A DNA stretch of 64,000 nucleotides from Myroides sp. JBRI-B21084 (GCF_030545015.1 NZ_CP120653.1:868001-932000), one strand, 5' to 3'. Shown: positions 24,373-34,314, counted from the first letter of the stretch. Made by a program: numbers and translations. Notes: generated from the sequence alone by a model not told the origin.

Positions 24373-24444
24373 GGCCCGTTCGTCTATCGGTTAGGACGCC
24401 AGGTTTTCATCCTGGTAAGAAGGGTTCGATTCCCTTACGGGCTA
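24373..24444 (+). tRNA. tRNA-Glu (anticodon TTC), copy 4
   Basis: Last copy of the tandem array, identical to copies 2 and 3. The spacer repeat is lost after it. Confidence 0.95.
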
Positions 24445-24594
24445 CTATTAGTTGTAAATAAGTTTTGTAGAATAATTGTCAGTGTCTCGGCTGTTATTTT
24501 ATTAGTTAAAACCAAAGTGATTTTTAAAATTGTGGGAGGTTTTTCTTTTTTAACTAAAAGTTTTAAAAATAATTACAATTAAAAAGATTAAAAA

Positions 24595-24846
24595 ATGGCA
24601 AATCACAAGTCAGCTTTAAAAAGAATCAGAAGCAACGAAAAGAAAAGAGTATTAAACAAGTATCAACACAAAACTACTCGTAATGCAATTAAAGCTTTAC
24701 GTTTAATTGAAAACAAATCAGAAGCTACTGAAAAGTTAGTTGTTGTTACTTCAATGATCGATAAATTAGCTAAAAAGAATATCATACATTCTAACAAAGC
24801 AGCTAACTTAAAATCTAAATTAACAAAACACGTTAACGCACTTTAA
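24595..24846 (+). CDS. rpsT: 30S ribosomal protein S20
   Basis: The 83-residue basic protein MANHKSALKRIRSNEKKRVL binds 16S rRNA in the body of the small subunit. The length, all-helical Lys/Arg-rich composition and C-terminal AANLKSKLTKHV fit S20. The gene stands alone between the tRNA array and typA and is closed by its own terminator. Confidence 0.97.
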   Translation: MANHKSALKRIRSNEKKRVLNKYQHKTTRNAIKALRLIENKSEATEKLVVVTSMIDKLAKKNIIHSNKAANLKSKLTKHVNAL

Positions 24847-24877
24847 TTAGTTAATGTTTTTGAGATATATAACACTT

Positions 24878-24904
24878 AAGCTCTCCTTAACCGAGGGCTT
24901 TTTG
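24878..24904 (+). terminator. rpsT terminator
   Basis: AAGCTCTC pairs with GAGGGCTT (one G-T pair), loop CTTAACC, followed by a T5 run. Confidence 0.75.
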
Positions 24905-24945
24905 TTGTTAAATAGCATTTGCAAAATAAAAGAAACTTTATTTTT

Positions 24946-26745
24946 ATGACCCAAATAAGAAATATCGCAATTATTGCACACGTTGACCACGGTAAAACTA
25001 CTATGGTTGACAAAATTATGTATCATTGTCAATTGTTTAGAGAGAATGAAAATACAGGTGATTTAATCCTTGATAACAACGATTTAGAACGCGAACGTGG
25101 AATTACAATCGTTTCTAAAAACGTATCGGTACAATACAAAGGAACAAAAATCAACATTATTGATACTCCTGGACACGCTGATTTTGGAGGTGAAGTGGAA
25201 CGTGTTTTAAACATGGCCGATGGTGTTTTGCTAATTGTTGATGCATTTGAAGGGCCTATGCCACAAACGCGTTTTGTATTGCAAAAAGCTATTGAATTAG
25301 GTTTAAAGCCTTGTGTGGTTATTAATAAAGTTGATAAAGAGAACTGTACACCAGACGAAGTTCACGAAAAAGTTTTCGATTTAATGTTTGAATTAGGTGC
25401 AGAAGAATGGCAATTAGATTTCCCTTCGGTTTATGGTTCAGCTAAAAATAACTGGATGAGTACCGATTGGAAACAACCTACCGATTCAATGGAAGCATTG
25501 TTAGAAATGGTTATTGAACACGTACCTGCTGCTGAAGAAAAACAAGGAACACCACAAATGTTAATTACTTCGTTAGACTTTTCATCGTTTACAGGGCGTA
25601 TCGCAATTGGGCGTTTACACCGTGGAGTTTTACGCGAAGGAATGAATATTTCGTTAATTAAACGCGAAGGTGGAATTGTAAAATCAAGAATTAAAGAACT
25701 ATACACTTTTGAAGGTTTAGGCCGAATGAAAGTTGAAGAGGTTAAAGCTGGTGATATTTGTGCTGTTGTAGGTATTGAAGGTTTTGAAATTGGTGATTGT
25801 ATTGCTGATTTTGAAAACCCTGAAGGTTTAGAAACCATTAAAATTGATGAGCCTACAATGAGTATGTTGTTCACTATTAATGATTCACCTTTCTTTGGAA
25901 AAGAAGGTAAGTTTGTAACTAGCCGCCATATTAAAGATCGTTTAACCAAAGAATTAGAGAAAAACTTAGCGTTACGCGTTAACGAAACAGATTCTGCAGA
26001 TAAATTCATGGTTTTTGGTCGTGGTGTTTTACACTTATCAGTTTTAATTGAAACAATGCGTCGTGAAGGGTACGAATTACAAATTGGTCAACCACAAGTA
26101 ATCATTAAAGAAATTGATGGTGTTAAATGTGAACCTGTTGAAGAATTAACTATTGATATTCCTGAAAATTTATCAGGTCGTGCAGTAGAGTTTGTTACAT
26201 TACGTAAAGGTGAAATGTTATCAATGGAACCTCGTGGCGAGCGTATGATTATTGTTTTCAATATACCATCTCGCGGAATTATCGGTTTACGTAACCAATT
26301 ATTAACTGCAACGGCTGGTGAAGCAATTATGTCGCACCGTTTCTTAGAATACCAACCATACAAAGGCGAAATTGCCGGACGTAACAATGGTTCTTTAATT
26401 TCTATGGAAAACGGTAAGGCAATTCCTTACTCTATTGATAAATTACAAGAGCGTGGTAAATTCTTTGTTGATCCAAACGAAGATATTTACGAAGGACAAG
26501 TAATTGGTGAAAATTCTCGTGGTGATGATATGACAGTAAATGTTACTAAAACCAAAAAATTAACCAACGTACGTTCTTCTGGTGCCGATGATAAAGCAAG
26601 AATTATTCCTGCTATTAAATTTTCGTTAGAAGAAGCTTTAGAATACATTCAAAAAGATGAATATGTAGAAGTAACTCCAAAATCGTTACGTTTACGTAAA
26701 ATTTATTTGAATGAAAACGATAGAAAACGTTACAAAATTGATTAA
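24946..26745 (+). CDS. typA: Translational GTPase TypA/BipA
   Basis: The 599-residue ribosome-associated GTPase is involved in 50S subunit assembly and stress or low-temperature growth. It has G1 AHVDHGKTT (about 11-19), G2 [10 protein letters not shown]3 [12 protein letters not shown] and G4 NKVDKE, followed by domains II and III and the BipA C-terminal domain ([20 protein letters not shown]). The ATG at 24946 ([12 protein letters not shown]) is the normal start; an upstream ATG at 24919 would add nine non-conserved residues. Confidence 0.95.
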   Translation: MTQIRNIAIIAHVDHGKTTMVDKIMYHCQLFRENENTGDLILDNNDLERERGITIVSKNVSVQYKGTKINIIDTPGHADFGGEVERVLNMADGVLLIVDAFEGPMPQTRFVLQKAIELGLKPCVVINKVDKENCTPDEVHEKVFDLMFELGAEEWQLDFPSVYGSAKNNWMSTDWKQPTDSMEALLEMVIEHVPAAEEKQGTPQMLITSLDFSSFTGRIAIGRLHRGVLREGMNISLIKREGGIVKSRIKELYTFEGLGRMKVEEVKAGDICAVVGIEGFEIGDCIADFENPEGLETIKIDEPTMSMLFTINDSPFFGKEGKFVTSRHIKDRLTKELEKNLALRVNETDSADKFMVFGRGVLHLSVLIETMRREGYELQIGQPQVIIKEIDGVKCEPVEELTIDIPENLSGRAVEFVTLRKGEMLSMEPRGERMIIVFNIPSRGIIGLRNQLLTATAGEAIMSHRFLEYQPYKGEIAGRNNGSLISMENGKAIPYSIDKLQERGKFFVDPNEDIYEGQVIGENSRGDDMTVNVTKTKKLTNVRSSGADDKARIIPAIKFSLEEALEYIQKDEYVEVTPKSLRLRKIYLNENDRKRYKID

Positions 26746-26752
26746 TAATAAT

Positions 26753-26782
26753 AAGGCTACCAAATTTGGTAGCCTTTTTTTA
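26753..26782. terminator. typA terminator (bidirectional)
   Basis: AAGGCTACCA and TGGTAGCCTT form a 10-bp stem with an AATT loop, then T7. It lies between typA and the convergent Crp/Fnr-type gene. Confidence 0.85.
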
Positions 26783-27418
26783 TTGTAAAAACTCAATTGT
26801 GTTGCGGTTTAGTTTTATGTTGCCATTGTTTTCAAGGGCTTTTAAAAGTCTTGAGATTACTACTCGGGAACTGTTTAATTCATTTGCAATTTCTTGATGT
26901 GTGGTTGTAATAAACTTTGAGTTGTTTATTTTACATTTTTCTTTTAAATAATTTAACAAGCGTTCATTCATATTCATAAACGCAATATTATCAATTGCAT
27001 TAAGCATTTCATTAAAACGGTTGTTGTAACTTTCAAAAACAAAAGTTCGCCAACTTTTATATTTAGCAAGCCATTCTTCCATTTTTGTAACCGGTATCAT
27101 GGCAACTAAACCATTGGTTTCGGCAATGGCCCTAATTTCACTTTTTTTATCGCCTAAACAGCAGTTAAGAGTCATTGAACAAGTGTCGCCTTTTTCTAAA
27201 AAGTATAATAAAAGTTCGCCAGTATCAAAATCTTCGCGCATAATTTTTATAGCACCATTAATTAAAAGGGGCATTGTTTTAATGTATTTGCCAATATCAA
27301 TCAAAACATCACCTTCTTTAAAAGATACTAATTGCGCAACCAAAATTATTTCGTTTACTAATTCCTTTTCAAAAATAGTACCGTAAGTTTCTTTAATTAA
27401 CTCTTCAACTGTTTTCAT
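26780..27418 (-). CDS. Crp/Fnr-family transcriptional regulator
   Basis: A 212-residue protein with an N-terminal cyclic-nucleotide-type β-barrel (about 20-115, including FKEGDVLIDIGKYIKTMPLL) and a C-terminal winged helix with THQEIANELNSSRVVISRLL at about 170-189. No Fnr-type Cys cluster for an iron-sulfur centre is seen, although CCLG is present in the barrel. It lies one base downstream of the YeeE/YedE pair on the same strand, so it probably controls sulfur-compound uptake or detoxification genes. Confidence 0.88.
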   Translation of the reverse strand: MKTVEELIKETYGTIFEKELVNEIILVAQLVSFKEGDVLIDIGKYIKTMPLLINGAIKIMREDFDTGELLLYFLEKGDTCSMTLNCCLGDKKSEIRAIAETNGLVAMIPVTKMEEWLAKYKSWRTFVFESYNNRFNEMLNAIDNIAFMNMNERLLNYLKEKCKINNSKFITTTHQEIANELNSSRVVISRLLKALENNGNIKLNRNTIEFLQ

Positions 27419-27419
27419 A

Positions 27420-27833
27420 TTAATGCGGTAGTTTGTTTTTTAACAGTCCGTAAAACCATGTGCCTAAAACTGCACCTAAAATTACTATTAAAATTGGAAA
27501 ATAACCTGCACCAGTAAGTACAAACATAGGACCCGGACACGCGCCTGCTAAAGCCCAACCTAATCCAAATAAAATACCACCAATTAAATAACGGGCAATA
27601 CTTTTTTCTTTATCCGCAATGTGAATTTTGTTACCGTTAATGTCTTTTACTTGTTTCGATTTGATAAACTGAATTGCTAAAATACCTGTAACTAATGCGG
27701 TTCCCATTAAACCGTACATATGTATAGATTGAAATTGAAACATTTCGTAAATTCTAAACCACGAAGCAGCTTCGGACTTATACATTACAATTCCAAAAAA
27801 AACACCAATGGATAAATAAATTATATTTTTCAT
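27420..27833 (-). CDS. YeeE/YedE-family membrane protein, second half (DUF6691 type)
   Basis: This 137-residue protein has four predicted transmembrane helices and contains the family motif GLGWALAGACPGP, with Cys in the CPGP turn. In YeeE/YedE thiosulfate transporters the equivalent halves are fused; here the second half is separate. The ATG at 27833 (MKNIIYLSIGVFFGI) is preferred to 27869, which would overlap the upstream gene. It lies 10 bases after the first-half gene. Confidence 0.8.
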   Translation of the reverse strand: MKNIIYLSIGVFFGIVMYKSEAASWFRIYEMFQFQSIHMYGLMGTALVTGILAIQFIKSKQVKDINGNKIHIADKEKSIARYLIGGILFGLGWALAGACPGPMFVLTGAGYFPILIVILGAVLGTWFYGLLKNKLPH

Positions 27834-27843
27834 AGATAGTAAA

Positions 27844-28401
27844 TTAAAAAATGAAAGGAAAAATGACATGTACCATTATTAAACCACCAATAAAAAAACC
27901 TATGGTAGCAATAAGCGATGGTATTTGTAAGTTGCTAATACCAGATATTGAATGCCCCGAGGTGCAACCACCAGCATAACGCGATCCAAAACCTACTAAA
28001 ACACCTCCAATTAATAAAATAATAATTGTTTTAGGAGATGATAGTGCTTCAGAACCAAATAGTTCAATTGGTGTGTAGGTTGATCCCGCGCTTTCTATAC
28101 CCATTTGGTGTAATTGTTCAATAGTTTGTTGGTTTATATTTGGTATTTGGTTGTCCGATAAATAATGCGTTGCAATAAATCCACCAATAATTGCACCAAG
28201 CATTACTAACAAATTCCAACGTTGCAGTTTCCAATCAAAGCAAAAAAAGTCACAGGTTTTATTGGCGCCACAAATAGTACATAATGTTCGCAAATTTGCC
28301 GACATACCAAAATTTTTACCAACAACTAACAATATAAACATTGTTAAAGTAATTAAAGGGCCACTAATATACCAAGGCCAAGGTTGTAAAATCCAATCCA
28401 T
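27844..28401 (-). CDS. YeeE/YedE-family membrane protein, first half
   Basis: This 185-residue integral membrane protein has about five helices and the conserved RYAGGCTSGHSISG motif (about 143-156), whose Cys is thought to relay thiosulfate or sulfide sulfur in YeeE. A Cys-rich CTICGANKTCDFFC follows the first helix; it is a common Bacteroidota feature and might bind metal or sulfur. With the next gene it makes up one transporter; a Crp/Fnr regulator follows in the same operon. Confidence 0.82.
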   Translation of the reverse strand: MDWILQPWPWYISGPLITLTMFILLVVGKNFGMSANLRTLCTICGANKTCDFFCFDWKLQRWNLLVMLGAIIGGFIATHYLSDNQIPNINQQTIEQLHQMGIESAGSTYTPIELFGSEALSSPKTIIILLIGGVLVGFGSRYAGGCTSGHSISGISNLQIPSLIATIGFFIGGLIMVHVIFPFIF

Positions 28402-28532
28402 ATATATTAAAAATTTAATGCAAAGATGTTTATTAAAAATTAAAAGTTGTGTTACAAAAGTTACTTAAGTGTAATTTTATTAAAAGACATAAAAAAAAAG
28501 CCTATAAAAATAATTTATAGACTTTTAAAGTG

Positions 28533-28607
28533 TCGGGGTGGCAGGATTCGAACCTGCGACCTCCTGGTCCCAAACCAGGCGCGATGACCGGGCTACGCTA
28601 CACCCCG
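28533..28607 (-). tRNA. tRNA-Pro (anticodon TGG)
   Basis: On the minus strand the acceptor CGGGGTG/CACCCCG, the anticodon arm CCTGG-TTTGGGA-CCAGG (TGG) and GGTTCGAATCC form a complete 75-nt cloverleaf. Confidence 0.95.
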
Positions 28608-28773
28608 TGTATTGCTTAAATAATACGGTGCAAATGTAAGCGTTTTTTTTAGATATCCTAAAAAAATATATAAAAAATATTGATAACAGTATAGTTATTT
28701 AAAAATGAACTTTGTTTTCATATCCGTTTATAAATACCTATTTTTGTATTCACAAAATTTCAATAAAAAAAGT

Positions 28774-29718
28774 ATGTCAACAACAATAGAAACAGTGAAA
28801 TGTTTAATTATTGGTTCGGGACCAGCAGGTTATACTGCGGCTATATATGCTGCACGTGCTAATATGAATCCGGTTTTATATCAAGGAATGCAACCAGGCG
28901 GACAGCTAACAACAACTAACGAGGTTGAAAACTTTCCGGGTTATCCAGACGGTGTTACCGGACCAGAAATGATGATGCAATTGCAAGCACAAGCAAAACG
29001 CTTTGGTACCGATGTACGAGATGGTTTTGCAACAAAAGTTGATTTAACAGGCGATATTAAAAAAGTTTGGATAAACGATACTATTGAAGTTCATGCTAAA
29101 ACTGTAATTATTTCAACTGGTGCAACAGCAAAATATTTAGGTTTACCTTCAGAACAACATTATTTGCAAATGGGTGGGGGTGTATCTGCTTGTGCTGTAT
29201 GCGATGGTTTTTTCTACCGTAATCAAGAGGTTGTTATAGTTGGTGCAGGCGATTCAGCTTGTGAAGAAGCACACTATTTATCACATTTGTGTAAAAAAGT
29301 TACCATGTTGGTACGTTCTGAAAAGTTTCGCGCATCAAAAATCATGGAAGAACGCGTTAAAAATACAGCAAATATTGAAATTTTAATGAGTACCGAAATT
29401 GATGAAGTTTTAGGTGATGGACAAATTGTAAATGGTGTACGCGTTGTAAATTCTTCAACTGGCGAAAAACATGAAATTGCAGTAACCGGTGTTTTTGTAG
29501 CTATTGGTCACAAACCAAATACCGATATTTTTGCAGGTCAATTAACAATGGATGAAACTGGATATTTAATTACCGAAGGGAAAACATCTAAAACAAATAT
29601 TCCTGGCGTTTTTGCTTGTGGCGATGTACAAGATAAAGATTACCGCCAAGCAATTACAGCTGCCGGATCGGGTTGTATTGCAGCTTTAGATGCCGAACGT
29701 TATATAGCAAGTTTATAA
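28774..29718 (+). CDS. trxB: Thioredoxin reductase
   Basis: The 314-residue NADPH-dependent flavoenzyme has the FAD motif GSGPAGYTAAIYAARA (about 13-28), the redox-active CAVCDGFFY (Cys pair at about 142-145), the NADPH-binding GAGDSACEEAHYL and the C-terminal GVFACGDVQDKDYRQA. The ATG at 28774 gives the standard N-terminus. It is a single-gene unit closed by a strong hairpin. Confidence 0.95.
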   Translation: MSTTIETVKCLIIGSGPAGYTAAIYAARANMNPVLYQGMQPGGQLTTTNEVENFPGYPDGVTGPEMMMQLQAQAKRFGTDVRDGFATKVDLTGDIKKVWINDTIEVHAKTVIISTGATAKYLGLPSEQHYLQMGGGVSACAVCDGFFYRNQEVVIVGAGDSACEEAHYLSHLCKKVTMLVRSEKFRASKIMEERVKNTANIEILMSTEIDEVLGDGQIVNGVRVVNSSTGEKHEIAVTGVFVAIGHKPNTDIFAGQLTMDETGYLITEGKTSKTNIPGVFACGDVQDKDYRQAITAAGSGCIAALDAERYIASL

Positions 29719-29728
29719 TTTTATATTT

Positions 29729-29750
29729 ACAGGCGACTTCGGTCGCCTTT
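29729..29750 (+). terminator. trxB terminator with UUCG tetraloop
   Basis: AGGCGAC-TTCG-GTCGCCT followed by T residues; a very stable C(UUCG)G loop. Confidence 0.9.
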
Positions 29751-29756
29751 TTATTT

Positions 29757-30695
29757 ATGTTGCAGCTTAATCAACTTTCTTTTTCATATCAAAATTCTTT
29801 AGTTATAAACCATGTAAGTTTTCAGCTTAGTAGTGGAAAATCTTATGCTTTGATAGGGGCAAGTGGCAGCGGAAAATCTACCTTATTAAAGCTTATTTAT
29901 GGTTTGTTAGATGCTAATTCAGGTTCTATTTTTTGGAACGATACTCAAATTTTAGGTCCGGCATATCATTTAGTTCCAGGTATGGATTTTATAAAATATT
30001 TGGCACAAGATTTTGATTTAATGCCCTTTGTTTCGGTAGAAGAAAATGTAGGACGATTTCTTTCTAATTTCTATCTAAAAGAAAAAAAACAACGTGTGGC
30101 AGAATTACTAGAATTAGTAGGTATGACCGAATTTGCAAATGTTAAAGCTAAGTTTTTAAGTGGCGGACAAATGCAACGCACAGCGCTAGCAAAGGTTTTG
30201 GCATTGCAACCTCAAGTGTTGTTACTTGATGAGCCTTTCTCACATATCGATTTTCATCTTAAATCACAATTAGCGCAACATGTGTTTGATTATTGTAAAA
30301 GCAATGGAATAACGGTTATTTACACTTCGCACACACCTAATGAAATTTTAATGTTTTCTGATGAGGTTTTGGTTATGCAAGCAGGTAAATTAATTGAAAA
30401 ACAAACTACAATTAATGTTTATAAAAATCCTAAAAGTATATATTCTGCGCAATTAACAGGAGAAATTAATAGTATTCCAGCTAGATATTTTGGTTTTGAT
30501 AACGATGAAACTTTTTTATTAAGACCTCATGAATTAGTTGTTGATTCCACAGGATTTGAAGTTACTGTTACTGCTTGTAATTTTGTAGGTTCGTACTATG
30601 TAATAAGTGCTAATTTAAATGATGTTTCTGTGAAAATTCAAAGCAATGAATCAATAGAAATTGAAAAAAAAATAAAAATCTCAATTACCTCATAA
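29757..30695 (+). CDS. ABC transporter ATP-binding protein with TOBE-like C-terminus
   Basis: From the ATG at 29757 the protein has 313 residues. It has Walker A GASGSGKST (about 36-44), signature LSGGQMQRTALAKVL, Walker B VLLLDEP and the switch His (YTSHTPNE). After about residue 235 a β-rich region (FLLRPHELVVDSTGFEVTV) resembles the TOBE domain of PotA/UgpC-type importers. No permease or binding-protein gene is next to it, so the transported substrate is unknown. Confidence 0.82.
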   Translation: MLQLNQLSFSYQNSLVINHVSFQLSSGKSYALIGASGSGKSTLLKLIYGLLDANSGSIFWNDTQILGPAYHLVPGMDFIKYLAQDFDLMPFVSVEENVGRFLSNFYLKEKKQRVAELLELVGMTEFANVKAKFLSGGQMQRTALAKVLALQPQVLLLDEPFSHIDFHLKSQLAQHVFDYCKSNGITVIYTSHTPNEILMFSDEVLVMQAGKLIEKQTTINVYKNPKSIYSAQLTGEINSIPARYFGFDNDETFLLRPHELVVDSTGFEVTVTACNFVGSYYVISANLNDVSVKIQSNESIEIEKKIKISITS

Positions 30696-30700
30696 AAAGT

Positions 30701-30730
30701 AAAATCGCTGACATTTCTGTCAGCGATTTT
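30701..30730. terminator. Bidirectional terminator, ABC ATPase/S9 peptidase
   Basis: AAAATCGCTGACA and TGTCAGCGATTTT form a 13-bp perfect stem with a 4-base loop between convergent genes. Confidence 0.9.
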
Positions 30731-30734
30731 GTTT

Positions 30735-33155
30735 TTATTTATTTTTTAAATGCTTGTCTAAAAACTGTTCTTGTTCCCATAGCAGGTGCAAAATGTTTTC
30801 TTTAGCAACATAACTGTGACTTTCTTTTGGTAAAATTACCATACGCACAGGTGCACCCAAGCCTTTTAAAGCCTGAAAATATCGCTCGGTTTGTAATGTA
30901 AATGTTCCTGGGTTATTATCGGCTTCGCCATGCACTAATAATAAAGGCGTTTTCATTTTTTCGGCATTCATAAAAGGCGACATGGTATTGTAAATGTTTG
31001 GTACTTCCCAATAATTACGCTGTTCACTTTGAAAACCAAACGGGGTTAATGTACGGTTATAAGCACCTGAACGTGCAATACCACAGGCAAATAATTTAGT
31101 GTGGGCTAGTAAATTTGCGGTCATAAAAGCGCCGTATGAGTGTCCACCAACACCAACTTTTGTTCTATCTATATAACCTAACTTATCTACAGCATCAATT
31201 GCAGCTTCGGCATTCATTGCTAATTGTTCTAAAAAAGTATCGTTTGGTTCTTGAGTTCCTTCGCCAATAATAGGAAAAGCGGCATCGTCTAAAACAGCAT
31301 AACCTTTTGCAGCCCAATATACAAACGATCCGTAGTAAGGAAAAGTAAATTCATTAGGGTTTGCAGCTGTTTGCCCTGCACTGTTTTTGTCTTTATACTC
31401 TGTTGGATATGCCCAAATTAATAAAGGTAATTTTTCGGTTGGATTTTTACGATTGTATCCTGCTGGAAGATATAACGTACCCGAAAGTTCTACTCCATCT
31501 TTTCGTTTGTATTTAATAACTTCTTTATGTACATCTTTAATACTTTCAAACGGATTTTTGTTGAATGTAATTTGTTTTAAATCGTTTTTAGATTTAATAT
31601 TTCTAAAATAGTAGTTTGGATAATCACTTTTAGATTGAATGTTTACTAAAATATTGCCCTTTTTAATGTCGATGATTTCAGAAATGGTTTCAATTTTTTC
31701 TGTAAATTTAGATTGATACAAACGTTTTGTTTTTAGTGAAGCCAAATCTAATTCATCAATAAAAGGAAATTGACCTTCTTTGGTGTGTCCTTCTCCAATT
31801 AAATACAATTTATTGCTTTCTTTTTGTAAAATTTGTCTACCCAAAGTATTCTTTTTTGTTTGAAAATCTCCTGGATCAGTGTAAATATCTTGATAGTTTC
31901 TATCCCAAATAGTAACTAAATCCGATTTTTTTGTTGGATTAAATAAATACGTTTTAATATTACGTGTATCGTACCATTGGTCGTAAACAATAGCCGTTTC
32001 ATCATCGCCCCAAGCAATGCCACCGTAACGTTGTGGTGTTTTTGTAAGCAATTCAGGGTTGTTTGTAAAAGGTGCTTCCCAGGTGTACAACGCATCTCTA
32101 TGACTTACATTTTTAGCAGGATCGCCACCATCTAAAGCTTCTACAAAAAACAAAGTAGCAGGTTTGTCGTTTCTCCAACTCATGCTGCGTTTACCTTCTC
32201 TTACAGCCATAAAGCCTTTAGGCATAACTTCGTTCAAAGGTATTTCGTTTACCACTTTTAAAATAGTACCTTCTGCGTTGTAAGCAGTAGTTTTCATAGG
32301 AAATCTACTTAAAGGGACTAGGTACGAAAATGGTTTTTGAATGGTTGTAAGTAACATATAATTTCCGTCGGGCGAAAAAGTTTCACCCGCGTACATATCT
32401 GCTTTTTTAAAAAGCTTTTTGTTTCCGTTTAAATCAACCGTGTAAAGTTCTGATGTTACTATTGTTTCAAAATTAGCTTCGTCGGTTTTGTTTTTTAACA
32501 AATCTTGGTACGTTCTGTTTTGTGAAACAACACCTTCTTCGGCTGTAGAAACTATAGGACCGCTTGGTATTGCTTTTGCTGCATTAATTAATTGATTTCT
32601 GTTTTCAGGCATCACTTTAATTAACATTTGTGTACTGTTTTTATACCAAGTTATAGGATTGCCTAAGTTGGCGTTTAATACAGCTTCGGTTAATTTTGTT
32701 GCAGTTGCGGTTTGTAAATCAAGTATCCATAATTCGTTACCTGTTGCTGTAGTGTTTGTAAACGCTAATTTAGTTTCGTTTGGTGCCCATGTCATATTGC
32801 TAATTAAAGCGTTTGCAGGTAACCCTTTTACAGTAGTTTCGGTTTTATCGTTTGTTTTTTTAATTTTTATATTATTTATGAACGATGTAGTGCTACTAAT
32901 ATTGGTATTAGGATTGATACGCAGCCCACCTAAACGCAATTCATCTTGATTTAATTCTTCAAGATTTTTATACGTATTACGGTACGATAATATCATCCAT
33001 TCTTTATTAGTATTCATAGAAACAGATGGTGCACGTTCAAAATCGGCTAATTGTAAAATTTCTTTCGATGGTTTCTGAAAAGTAATATTTTCTTGTGCAG
33101 TCATAGGCGCTGTGGCTAACAATAATGCTAATAAGGTTTTTATAATTCGTTTCAT
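30735..33155 (-). CDS. Secreted S9-family prolyl-oligopeptidase-type serine peptidase
   Basis: This 806-residue exported peptidase has a signal peptide (MKRIIKTLLALLLATAPMTAQ), an N-terminal β-propeller (about 50-530) and a C-terminal α/β-hydrolase. The catalytic Ser is in GGHSYGAFM, the Asp region is VHGEADNNPG and the His is in LPKESHSY. The domain arrangement matches S9 glutamyl- or acylaminoacyl-type peptidases of Bacteroidota. It lacks a type IX C-terminal domain, so a periplasmic location is expected. Confidence 0.9.
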   Translation of the reverse strand: MKRIIKTLLALLLATAPMTAQENITFQKPSKEILQLADFERAPSVSMNTNKEWMILSYRNTYKNLEELNQDELRLGGLRINPNTNISSTTSFINNIKIKKTNDKTETTVKGLPANALISNMTWAPNETKLAFTNTTATGNELWILDLQTATATKLTEAVLNANLGNPITWYKNSTQMLIKVMPENRNQLINAAKAIPSGPIVSTAEEGVVSQNRTYQDLLKNKTDEANFETIVTSELYTVDLNGNKKLFKKADMYAGETFSPDGNYMLLTTIQKPFSYLVPLSRFPMKTTAYNAEGTILKVVNEIPLNEVMPKGFMAVREGKRSMSWRNDKPATLFFVEALDGGDPAKNVSHRDALYTWEAPFTNNPELLTKTPQRYGGIAWGDDETAIVYDQWYDTRNIKTYLFNPTKKSDLVTIWDRNYQDIYTDPGDFQTKKNTLGRQILQKESNKLYLIGEGHTKEGQFPFIDELDLASLKTKRLYQSKFTEKIETISEIIDIKKGNILVNIQSKSDYPNYYFRNIKSKNDLKQITFNKNPFESIKDVHKEVIKYKRKDGVELSGTLYLPAGYNRKNPTEKLPLLIWAYPTEYKDKNSAGQTAANPNEFTFPYYGSFVYWAAKGYAVLDDAAFPIIGEGTQEPNDTFLEQLAMNAEAAIDAVDKLGYIDRTKVGVGGHSYGAFMTANLLAHTKLFACGIARSGAYNRTLTPFGFQSEQRNYWEVPNIYNTMSPFMNAEKMKTPLLLVHGEADNNPGTFTLQTERYFQALKGLGAPVRMVILPKESHSYVAKENILHLLWEQEQFLDKHLKNK

Positions 33156-33184
33156 TTATTAGGATTGTATTTTAATAGTATGTT

Positions 33185-33216
33185 TAAAGATACAATTATT
33201 TATAACAAATTTGCAA
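33185..33216 (-). promoter_or_regulatory. Promoter of the S9 peptidase gene
   Basis: On the minus strand TTG (33214-33216), a 21-base spacer and TATCTTTA (33185-33192; one mismatch to TAnnTTTG). The ATG lies 29 bases downstream. Confidence 0.6.
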
Positions 33217-33286
33217 GCTTCGTTTAAAAAGCAATTATACATTAATAAAAATATCTGTAAATTTGATTATATTAAAATAAGCAATT

Positions 33287-34294
33287 ATGTATCATTCAAA
33301 AATAACAGGATTGGGTTTTTATGTACCCGAAAACGTGGTAACCAATAACGATTTGTCTAAATTAATGGATACCAACGATGAGTGGATTCAAGAACGAACA
33401 GGTATCAAAGAACGCCGTCATGTAGTTTTACCCGAAGATACTACATCGGGTATGGCTTTAAAAGCATCAAAAATAGCTATTGAACGTGCAAAAATTGATA
33501 AAAACGATATTGATTTTATTGTTTTTGCAACTTTAAGTCCCGATTATTATTTTCCAGGGCCAGGTGTTACGCTACAAAAAGATTTAGGTTTAAAAACAGT
33601 TGGTGCCTTAGATATTCGCAACCAATGTTCAGGTTTTATATATGCGTTATCGGTTGCGGATCAATTTATAAAAACCGGTATGTACAAAAATGTTTTAGTA
33701 GTTGGCTCTGAAATACATTCCAAAGGGTTGGATATGACCACACGTGGTCGAGGTGTTTCGGTGATATTTGGCGATGGGGCAGGAGCGGCTGTTTTAAGTA
33801 GAACCGAAGATTTATCGAAAGGAATTTTATCTACTCATTTACATTCCGAAGGTGAACATGCCGAAGAACTGGCTTTAATTGCACCAGGTATGGGCAAACG
33901 CTGGATAACCGATATTATGAAAGAGAATGACCCCAATGACGAATCGTATTTTCCGTACATGAATGGGCAATTTGTATTTAAAAACGCAGTTGTTCGTTTC
34001 TCCGAGGTGATTAACGAAGGGCTTCAAGCTAATAATTTACAAGTTAGCGATATTAATATGTTGGTGCCTCACCAAGCAAACTTAAGAATTTCGCAATTCA
34101 TTCAACAAAAATTTAGGCTAAGCGATGATCAAGTGTATAACAATATTATGAATTATGGTAATACAACAGCAGCATCGGTACCTATTGCATTAACTGAAGC
34201 TTGGGAAAAAGGAAAAATTAAAGAAGGTGATTTGGTTGTGTTAGCTGCTTTTGGAAGCGGTTTTACTTGGGCTAGCGCCATTATACGTTGGTAA
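33287..34294 (+). CDS. 3-oxoacyl-[acyl-carrier-protein] synthase III-type condensing enzyme
   Basis: The 335-residue thiolase-fold enzyme has the catalytic Cys in NQCSGFIYAL (about 112-121), the His in LVPHQANLRI and Asn in NYGNTTAASVP, the Cys-His-Asn triad of FabH. It starts fatty acid chains from acyl-CoA and malonyl-ACP. The gene is isolated from fab/plsX genes, so it may be a second FabH paralogue with branched-chain or long-chain preference; sequence alone does not decide. A TAAATTTG box lies at 33258-33265. Confidence 0.88.
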   Translation: MYHSKITGLGFYVPENVVTNNDLSKLMDTNDEWIQERTGIKERRHVVLPEDTTSGMALKASKIAIERAKIDKNDIDFIVFATLSPDYYFPGPGVTLQKDLGLKTVGALDIRNQCSGFIYALSVADQFIKTGMYKNVLVVGSEIHSKGLDMTTRGRGVSVIFGDGAGAAVLSRTEDLSKGILSTHLHSEGEHAEELALIAPGMGKRWITDIMKENDPNDESYFPYMNGQFVFKNAVVRFSEVINEGLQANNLQVSDINMLVPHQANLRISQFIQQKFRLSDDQVYNNIMNYGNTTAASVPIALTEAWEKGKIKEGDLVVLAAFGSGFTWASAIIRW

Positions 34295-34314
34295 TTGTTA
34301 TGATTTATATAAAG

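Noticed and set aside
24061..24444. Regularly spaced repeats resembling a CRISPR array
   Set aside because: The repeated units fold as complete tRNA-Glu cloverleaves and the spacers are themselves repeated, so it is a tRNA array.
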